From contig NZ_JAMGSI010000002.1 of assembly GCF_023516715.1 (NCBI RefSeq), positions 62,001 to 126,000 of the forward strand: 64,000 nt of DNA, given 5' to 3'. The DNA is from Akkermansia massiliensis (lineage in GTDB: Bacteria > Verrucomicrobiota > Verrucomicrobiia > Verrucomicrobiales > Akkermansiaceae). A program made the translations under genes and the position numbers. This document shows, one piece after another, positions 28,872 to 34,871 of the stretch (within the stretch, counting starts at the first letter, position 1; every line of letters begins with the position of its first letter). Below the pieces are notes generated by a model. The model saw only the letters and a program-made list of their open reading frames with translations, ran no database searches and was not told the DNA's origin.

Positions 28872-29345
28872 TTTTTTTCGAGTCGTTTTTTGTGAGAGTC
28901 TTTCACCCATTTTATCACGTCCATTCATAACTTCCAATTTATAAAATAGTTAGGCTTTTGTCATACTCCCCCTTCTTCGTGCCATTTTTTTGAACATTTT
29001 CTTTTCAGATGGCGCAGCAGTCTTCCCAAAGGTCCAGGAGCCCTTCCCTTTGCCGGCGAGAACGAGAGGGGGGGTTCTTCCTTTTTACGATATCGGCGCC
29101 CCGGAGAAAAGAAGGAGGGAAGAAGGGCTGGCCGAGCGAGGAGTTTCAACAGCTCAAGGGGGAAGAGGTTTTCTTTTTTCCTTTTACAAGGGCCGACGGC
29201 TCGCCTTCTTTGCCGATACCTTTATTTCTATCCCTTACTTTCTTTTTCTCCAAGGCCACGCACGGACGGAGATTCTTTTTTCCGCGACCTGTCTCACTTA
29301 ACCCTTCCCATGAACAATCCCCGCCTGAATTTTGTCTAATCGCGC
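28872..29345. other. Intergenic region upstream of rrn and of the 29346 gene
   Basis: About 470 bases between the divergent rrn promoter and the gene at 29346. Pyrimidine-rich tracts are common on the plus strand (for example 29165-29260). No RNA gene, convincing ORF or hairpin was found. ORFs overlapping 28990-29458 are frame shadows with atypical composition. Confidence 0.5.
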
Positions 29346-29909
29346 ATGAAGAATCAGGAAATCCACTTGCCAACGCCCGACCCCGAGCATCCTTATGGAG
29401 GAGGGAACGGACGTTACCGTTTTCCGGATATCAACGGCATGAATTTGCTGGGGGATAACGTTTCCCTTCCACCCATCGTGCCTAAAAGCTTCCATATCAT
29501 GCTGACCGTTTTTCATCCGGAAACCCTGTACAGCATGAAGAAGTGGCTTCCGTTCTGCGAAGACCTCCGCAAGCAGTACAAGCATACGCCCACCCCGGTG
29601 GAGTACAATATTCTGCTGGTCCTGCAGCCGCCTCCCATTGAGGGGGACGTTCCCGCCTTTACACAGGCCCTGGGGGATATTCCGGATTTCTACATGAAGA
29701 CCAATTCCCTTATTTCCTATTACGACCAGGCTTTCGTGCGCCGCAGGCTTTCCCTCCACAAGAAGGCGGAGACCGCGATTGTACTGCTGGACGGCAACGG
29801 CAATATCATCTGGAAGGATGACGGCGGCTTTACGCCTGCACGCGCGGAACATTTAAAGGTTATTCTGGAAACCCTTTCCCCGCTGGCGCCTAAGACAAGG
29901 ACGCATTAG
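29346..29909 (+). CDS. Thioredoxin-fold-like protein of unknown function
   Basis: 187 residues with no signal peptide. The middle and C-terminal parts resemble a redoxin: PPIVPKSFHIMLTVFHPETLYSM as a strand with an active-site-like helix start, and AIVLLDGNGNIIWKDDGGFTP near residue 145, which is like the last strand pair of AhpC/TSA proteins. There is no CxxC, and the only cysteine (WLPFCEDL, about residue 61) lies within the helix region, so ordinary thioredoxin chemistry is not supported. It precedes aroB by 75 bases on the same strand. The redoxin reading is a guess from pattern alone. Confidence 0.65.
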   Translation: MKNQEIHLPTPDPEHPYGGGNGRYRFPDINGMNLLGDNVSLPPIVPKSFHIMLTVFHPETLYSMKKWLPFCEDLRKQYKHTPTPVEYNILLVLQPPPIEGDVPAFTQALGDIPDFYMKTNSLISYYDQAFVRRRLSLHKKAETAIVLLDGNGNIIWKDDGGFTPARAEHLKVILETLSPLAPKTRTH

Positions 29910-29984
29910 AGGCGGATTGCATCTTCTTTGCCTCCTTCGCACTTTCCGTTTGAGCTTCCTTCCGGAATGCCTCATACTGGCCCC

Positions 29985-31097
29985 ATGCCTACCATTTCTC
30001 TTGCTCTCGGGGAACGTTCCTACGATATCCACGTGGAAAACGGCGCGCTGGACCGCGTGGGTGAGTTTGCCTACCGCGCCGGACTGGACGGCAAGATTGC
30101 GATTATTACGGATACCTGCGTAGCCCCGCTTTATGCGGAACGCGTGATGAAGTCCCTGGAGAGCGCTGGGTTCATGCCCAGCCTGCATGTGGTGGATGCC
30201 GGAGAAGCGTCCAAGAATATGCTGCAGGCCCAGGAACTGTGTTCCGAGCTGGTACGGGCGGGCATTGACCGCACCGGGTGCATTGCCGCCCTGGGCGGCG
30301 GCGTGGTGGGAGACCTGGCCGGCTTCGTAGCTTCCATTTATTACCGCGGCATTCCTTTCATGCAGATTCCTACGACGGTAGTCGCCCAGGTGGACAGTTC
30401 CGTAGGGGGCAAGACTGCCGTCAATATTCCGGAAGGGAAAAACCTGGCAGGCGCGTTCCATCAGCCGGCCGTTGTCGTGATCGACCCCACCACACTGGTG
30501 ACCCTGGACCGCCGCACGCTGGCGGAAGGCCTGGCGGAAGCCGCCAAGCACGCGGCCATCCGGGATGCTTCCATGCTCCATGAATTGAAAGGCCTGGGAC
30601 CGGAGCTTTCCATCGGCTTTTCCCTGAATACCATCGCCAAACTCCCCGATCTAATTGCCCGGAACGTGGCGATCAAGGCCCGCATCGTGGAGAATGATGA
30701 ATTGGAAACACTGGATATCCGCGCCCTGCTCAATTTCGGCCATACCATCGGCCACGGCATTGAAGCCGCTGTTCCCTACGGCACCATCCTGCACGGGGAA
30801 GCCGTGGCGCTCGGCATGCGCGCCGCCCTGTTCCTGAGCGAACGGAAAGCCGGGTTGAGCTCTTCCGACGCCAAGAAGATTCTTTGCACCCTCCAGGCTC
30901 TGGAACTTCCCCTGGTTCTCCCGGATGACATTGATACGGAAACGGTTCTCAAGAAGACAGCGTCCGACAAGAAGTTCCGGGCCGGAACCATCCGCTTCGT
31001 TCTGCTTTCCAAGGCGGGGGAAGCAGGCATTTCCAAGAAGATTACGCGGGAAGATATGGCGGAAGCCATTGAAGAATTGCGCCGCCCCCTGCCCTGA
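29985..31097 (+). CDS. aroB: 3-dehydroquinate synthase
   Basis: Converts DAHP to 3-dehydroquinate, step two of the shikimate pathway, using NAD and zinc. 370 residues from ATG 29985. Motifs are GGGVVGDLAGFVASIYYRG (about residues 103-121), TTVVAQVDSSVGGKTAVNIP (NAD and substrate loop), and the metal ligands in ALLNFGHTIGHGIE and LHGEAVALGM. An upstream ATG at 29928 adds 19 residues not typical of the family and is disfavoured. No other aro genes are adjacent. Confidence 0.96.
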   Translation: MPTISLALGERSYDIHVENGALDRVGEFAYRAGLDGKIAIITDTCVAPLYAERVMKSLESAGFMPSLHVVDAGEASKNMLQAQELCSELVRAGIDRTGCIAALGGGVVGDLAGFVASIYYRGIPFMQIPTTVVAQVDSSVGGKTAVNIPEGKNLAGAFHQPAVVVIDPTTLVTLDRRTLAEGLAEAAKHAAIRDASMLHELKGLGPELSIGFSLNTIAKLPDLIARNVAIKARIVENDELETLDIRALLNFGHTIGHGIEAAVPYGTILHGEAVALGMRAALFLSERKAGLSSSDAKKILCTLQALELPLVLPDDIDTETVLKKTASDKKFRAGTIRFVLLSKAGEAGISKKITREDMAEAIEELRRPLP

Positions 31098-31377
31098 GCT
31101 TCCTTTTTACGGCGTTGCCCCATCAGCCGGGCAAAAAAATTCCGGAGAACGGAAGGGGAGCATCTTTCCGCTCCTTTTCCTCCAGCATGTTTTTCCAGCA
31201 GGAGAAAGATTCAGAGTGTTTCCCTGAACCGCAGAAAAACCGTCCCCTCCGGAACAGCCTGGAAGCCGGGACATTTATTTTCCGTATCCGGCGCCCGAAA
31301 AGCAACGCCTCTCCCTTCCCGGAAGAACGGGATGGGAAAGGCGCAGAAACAGTCCATCGTTTCCCGGCACGGGGAAT

Positions 31378-31800
31378 TTACTTTTTCGGCTCGTCCGGGG
31401 TAGGTTCAAAGCCATCCACGTCCAGAGGCACGCTGCCCGTGTATTCCCCGGCGTCAAACTGGATGCCCTTCAAGGCGTCTTCCAGGGACAGGGAGCCATA
31501 GCATTCCCGGCTGGCCAGACGGAGCAGTTCATTCATGATGTTCACGCTTTCTTGATGGGGAATGTCCTTGGGAAGGGCCACGGCCAGCTCCTTCACCTCC
31601 GCCGCATGGGCGTTTGCCGTAGCCTGGTCCTGAATAAGAAGGAGAACGGCCAGGATTTTTTCTCCCGGCGTTTTGGGAACGGCCTGTTCGCTGGCGGCAG
31701 AGGCATCCGGGGATTGATCCTGTTTTTTGCCGCCGTCACAGGAAACAAGGGCAAATGCCGCCAAAACCGCTGTAAAAGGAATGAGATTTTGCTTCATCAT
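31378..31800 (-). CDS. Lipoprotein of unknown function
   Basis: 140 residues from ATG 31800. The signal peptide ends in the lipobox ALVSC (Cys21). The mature protein starts with a charged, Gly/Lys/Gln linker (GGKKQDQSPDAS), then a mostly helical domain of about 100 residues without known motifs. The C-terminus is acidic (TPDEPKK end). The in-frame ATG at 31866 would add a Pro-rich stretch before the signal and is unlikely. It stands alone and converges on aroB. The 280-base gap at 31098-31377 holds only imperfect inverted repeats. Confidence 0.75.
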   Translation of the reverse strand: MMKQNLIPFTAVLAAFALVSCDGGKKQDQSPDASAASEQAVPKTPGEKILAVLLLIQDQATANAHAAEVKELAVALPKDIPHQESVNIMNELLRLASRECYGSLSLEDALKGIQFDAGEYTGSVPLDVDGFEPTPDEPKK

Positions 31801-31933
31801 GATGATTGGTTGGAAAGCCGGAGGCCTCATTGGATTTATCATGAACACTGGGGATTCCGGAGTCAAATCAGTTTTTTACTCTCACGAAATGTTTTTTCAG
31901 ACAAAATATTCCGCAGCGTGCGCTTTGCTTTCT

Positions 31934-32038
31934 GAACAGGGGGAGTAGCCCTGTTCAACCTAATAGCCAGAATATAGTGCATTCATTGGTTCCCTCAGTA
32001 GACGCAATTTCCGGAAACGGAGGTTGCGTCTACTTTTT
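31934..32038 (+). ncRNA. Tandem hairpins ending in a plus-strand terminator (possible small RNA)
   Basis: GAACAGGG (31934-31941) pairs perfectly with CCCTGTTC (31949-31956). Downstream GTAGACGCAA (31998-32007) pairs with TTGCGTCTAC (32024-32033), with an inner CTCCG-type pairing, followed by TTTTT (32034-32038). That is a complete plus-strand terminator, yet no plus-strand gene precedes it between 31097 and 31934. A small RNA is one explanation. No convincing promoter was found upstream. Confidence 0.35.
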
Positions 32039-32061
32039 GCGTCACCATTTCAATACAGCGT

Positions 32062-32089
32062 TTGATTCCATGGGCTGACGCCGTATAAT
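32062..32089 (+). promoter_or_regulatory. Putative promoter of the Gfo/Idh/MocA gene
   Basis: TTGATT (32062-32067), a 16-base spacer and a perfect TATAAT (32084-32089). Initiation is expected at about 32096-32097, only two or three bases before the ATG at 32099, implying a leaderless or nearly leaderless mRNA. Confidence 0.5.
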
Positions 32090-32098
32090 TCCGCTGAG

Positions 32099-33376
32099 AT
32101 GGGTTACCCTATTTGGAACAGACGCCGTTTTTTGAGAACCGCCGCTGGAACGGCCGGGTTCCTGGCAGCCATGCCCTGTCTGAACGCCGCGGAAGCCCTG
32201 ACGGACGCAAGACCGCTCAAGGTGGGCCTGGTAGGCTGCGGAGGCCGCGGCCTGGGCGCCATGAAGAACGCGCTGGACGCCGACCCCGGAACGGTAGTCT
32301 GGGCGCTGGCGGACGTGTTTCGGGAACGGATTGATTTCGGCTCCAATTTGCTGACGGAACAGTACGGCAGCCGCGTCCAGCTGGACAAGAGCCGCCTGTT
32401 CGACGGCCTGGACGGTTACAAGAAGCTGCTTCAAACGGATATTGACGTGGTGCTGCTCTGCACGCCTCCCGCCTTCCGTCCGGAGCATCTGGCGGCGGCC
32501 ATTGACGCCGGCAAGCACATTTATGCGGAGAAGCCCGTGGCGGTGGACGTTCCCGGCGTGCTTTCCGTGCTGGAGTCCGCGCGTCTGGCAAAGCTTAAAA
32601 ATCTGGTGATTCTGGACGGGTTCTGCTGGCGCTATGACAAGGCGAATGAGGAAGCCCACCGCAAGCTTTCCTCCGGAGAACTGGGACGCGTGCTTTCCTT
32701 TGACGGGCTGTATTACACCACGCCCCCCAAATCCCCGCTGGCTCTGGATTCCCGCCCTTCCTCGGATACGGACGTGGCGTGGGCCCTCCGCAACTGGACC
32801 GCCTGGAACTGGCTGAGCGGCGGCCAGTTCGTGGAACAGATCGTCCACACGATCGACGGCATGGTATGGTCCATGAACGAGCAGCTTCCGCTGGCGGCCT
32901 TCGGCTCCGGAGGACGCGCCCAGCGCCGGGACGACGGCGACGTGTGGGACCATTACGACGTTTATTTCGAGTACGACCACAACGTGGCCGCCCACATTTC
33001 ATGCAGGCAGTGGGTAGGCTGCCACGGGGAGATCGTGGACCGGACGGTTTGTGAAAAAGGGATGCTGGTCACCCCGTACCGCCCCCATATCCAGGCGGAT
33101 AAGCGCTGGCGTTTCCGCGGGGAACGGGGCAATATGTACGCGGACACGCACGTGGCCTTTTACCGTTTCCTCCGCTCCGGAACCTGGAAACAAACGCTGG
33201 AAAGCGCGGCCAATAAAACGCTGGTCGCCATCATGGGGCGTGAAGCGGCCCATACCGGGCAGCGCATCACCTGGGAACAGATTAAGAAGAGCGCCACGCG
33301 GCTGGTGCCTGAAGACCTGACGATGGATACGCCTCTGCCTCCCGCCCGCATTCCGCGGCCGGGCAGAGCGGCCTGA
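32099..33376 (+). CDS. Tat-exported Gfo/Idh/MocA family oxidoreductase
   Basis: 425 residues. The N-terminus NRRRFLRTAAGTAGFLAAM is a twin-arginine signal, so the protein should be exported folded with its cofactor. A Rossmann fold follows (VGLVGCGGRGLGAM near residue 40), with the family EKPV motif near residue 143 and the catalytic-domain GGQFVEQIVHTID block near residue 240. Relatives oxidise sugars, inositol or sugar acids with NAD(P), and some are GH109 glycosidases that use bound NAD. GH109 is possible but I see nothing decisive. The cytochrome gene starts 32 bases downstream, so a shared transcript is plausible. Confidence 0.85.
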   Translation: MGYPIWNRRRFLRTAAGTAGFLAAMPCLNAAEALTDARPLKVGLVGCGGRGLGAMKNALDADPGTVVWALADVFRERIDFGSNLLTEQYGSRVQLDKSRLFDGLDGYKKLLQTDIDVVLLCTPPAFRPEHLAAAIDAGKHIYAEKPVAVDVPGVLSVLESARLAKLKNLVILDGFCWRYDKANEEAHRKLSSGELGRVLSFDGLYYTTPPKSPLALDSRPSSDTDVAWALRNWTAWNWLSGGQFVEQIVHTIDGMVWSMNEQLPLAAFGSGGRAQRRDDGDVWDHYDVYFEYDHNVAAHISCRQWVGCHGEIVDRTVCEKGMLVTPYRPHIQADKRWRFRGERGNMYADTHVAFYRFLRSGTWKQTLESAANKTLVAIMGREAAHTGQRITWEQIKKSATRLVPEDLTMDTPLPPARIPRPGRAA

Positions 33377-33408
33377 CGGCGGGTCCCGCCTTTTCTCTCT
33401 ACCGGACC

Positions 33409-34113
33409 ATGGCCAACATCTTTCCACCCAATACCAACAGGCGCTTTTACGGAGGCGTCGCGCTGATTGCGCTCGCCGCCGCGCTGGCGCTGGGTGGGGT
33501 GTATTACGTCAATTTCCAGATTCCGGAGTATGAACCCGTGCAGCCGGTGCGTTTTTCCCACAAGCTCCACGCCGGAGACCTGAAGATGAGCTGCACGGCC
33601 TGCCACAGCGCCGCCCAGCGCTCTCCCAGGGCCGGCATTCCGGATACGAAGTCCTGCCTGGGCTGCCACCAGCATATTCTCCCGGACAGCCCGCTCATCG
33701 CTCCGCTGCGAGCGGCGGCGGACCCCCAATTTCCCGGCTATACGGGGGAACCGGTCCGCTGGGTCATGGTCAACCGCCTGTCCGGCCATGCCTATTTCAA
33801 CCACATGGCCCACCTGAACCGCGGCATCGGCTGCACTTCCTGCCATGGGGACGTGGCAGGCATGGAACGCATCAGCGCTCCGCGCGATGCCCGCATGCAG
33901 TGGTGCCTGGACTGCCACCGCGACCCCGCCCCGCACCTGCGCCCGCTGGAGGAGACGGCCAGCTCCCATTATTCCGCCGCGGATTACCTTCGCACGCATT
34001 CCATCCGGGACGGGGAGGGAAACCGCATCCAAACTCCGCTTCAATTGGGAGATTTCCTGAAACACCAGTGGAAGATTCAGCCAAGAATGGACTGCACCGC
34101 CTGCCACCATTGA
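33409..34113 (+). CDS. Pentaheme cytochrome c, ActA-like
   Basis: 234 residues with one N-terminal membrane anchor (about 15-35) and five CxxCH heme sites: CTACH, CLGCH, CTSCH, CLDCH and the C-terminal CTACHH. Additional histidines (FSHKLHAG, YFNHMAHL) are spaced as distal ligands. The anchor plus five hemes match subunit A of alternative complex III, a quinol-oxidising complex. An ActB-like protein is encoded 0.76 kb downstream, supporting that identity, though a small unrelated gene lies between them. Generic NapC/NrfH or cytochrome c7-type proteins are the alternative. Confidence 0.88.
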   Translation: MANIFPPNTNRRFYGGVALIALAAALALGGVYYVNFQIPEYEPVQPVRFSHKLHAGDLKMSCTACHSAAQRSPRAGIPDTKSCLGCHQHILPDSPLIAPLRAAADPQFPGYTGEPVRWVMVNRLSGHAYFNHMAHLNRGIGCTSCHGDVAGMERISAPRDARMQWCLDCHRDPAPHLRPLEETASSHYSAADYLRTHSIRDGEGNRIQTPLQLGDFLKHQWKIQPRMDCTACHH

Positions 34114-34182
34114 CCACCGGGCGCAGGCCGGCTCCCGGCAAACATGCCTTTCCAGTCATCATACCTTCCATTTTCGCGATAG

Positions 34183-34794
34183 ATGAATGCCGGACCGTTA
34201 CTGTATGATGAAGTTATGGAATTGGACCTCGGCATTGTTTACTCCTGCCCTCCGGAAGAAGCGGTCCCGCATATTCTGGCTTATTTTCAGCAGGAATTTT
34301 CCAACCCCTTCCCCGCCCCCAAACCTGTTTCGCATGAAGAAGAACTTCTCCTGGAACAAATAGATTCCGCCTTTGACGGCGTCATTCTGGAAGACGGCAT
34401 CGGCCTGATGACGACGGAACTCATCGACATGTACGCCCCCAGGGAAACCTGTGACGCCATCGGTCCCTGTGAAGAGCGGACCGACTGGCGCCGCATCACC
34501 CCTTCCATGATCCGGGCATGCCGGGACGCCCTGGTTTTTACCGATCCAAAGGGATACCGTTTTCTCCTGCCGGCATGGCTGACGCTGGACCTCCGCGGCC
34601 AGCTTGAAACCTGCGACGCCATGGACTACCTTCCCCTCGTTCCGGAAAATTGCGGGGATTATGAATCCAGGGCCATCCTGCTGAACGATCCCCAGCTTGA
34701 GGCCGTAATGAATTACATTGGATACCGTCAAAAAAAGGACGGATGCCCTTTTTCCACGGACTTCCGCTGCCCTGAAGATGGGTGCAGCCGGTAA
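34183..34794 (+). CDS. Uncharacterised cytosolic protein between actA- and actB-like genes
   Basis: 203 residues from ATG 34183, or 192 from ATG 34216 (MELDLGIVYS). It has no signal peptide and no membrane segment. It is acidic, with blocks such as ILEDGIGLMTTELIDMYAP, ITPSMIRACRDALVFTDPKG and YRFLLPAWLTLDL. The last recalls small proteins of the DUF6714 kind, but I cannot confirm this. Nine cysteines are spread through the chain, three of them in the last 20 residues (DGCPF, FRCPEDGC). It interrupts an otherwise ActA-ActB order. Confidence 0.75.
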   Translation: MNAGPLLYDEVMELDLGIVYSCPPEEAVPHILAYFQQEFSNPFPAPKPVSHEEELLLEQIDSAFDGVILEDGIGLMTTELIDMYAPRETCDAIGPCEERTDWRRITPSMIRACRDALVFTDPKGYRFLLPAWLTLDLRGQLETCDAMDYLPLVPENCGDYESRAILLNDPQLEAVMNYIGYRQKKDGCPFSTDFRCPEDGCSR

Positions 34795-34871
34795 TCACCG
34801 CTTGATTTCACCTTCCGGATTGCCTAAAACAAGCCGTTCCCATTTCCCGTTAATCCACATCATCCTCCGGT

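Noticed and set aside
28534-28944. 136-codon plus-strand ORF in the rrn leader
   Set aside because: It overlaps the rrn promoter and leader, has Ser/Phe/Pro-rich composition and no start context.
29009-29458. 149-codon plus-strand ORF before the 29346 gene
   Set aside because: It runs in a different frame over the start of the better-supported gene, with unnatural composition.
32099-33376. GH109 alpha-N-acetylgalactosaminidase for the Gfo/Idh/MocA protein
   Set aside because: Akkermansia has such enzymes and the fold agrees, but I cannot see GH109-specific residues, so only the broad family is stated.
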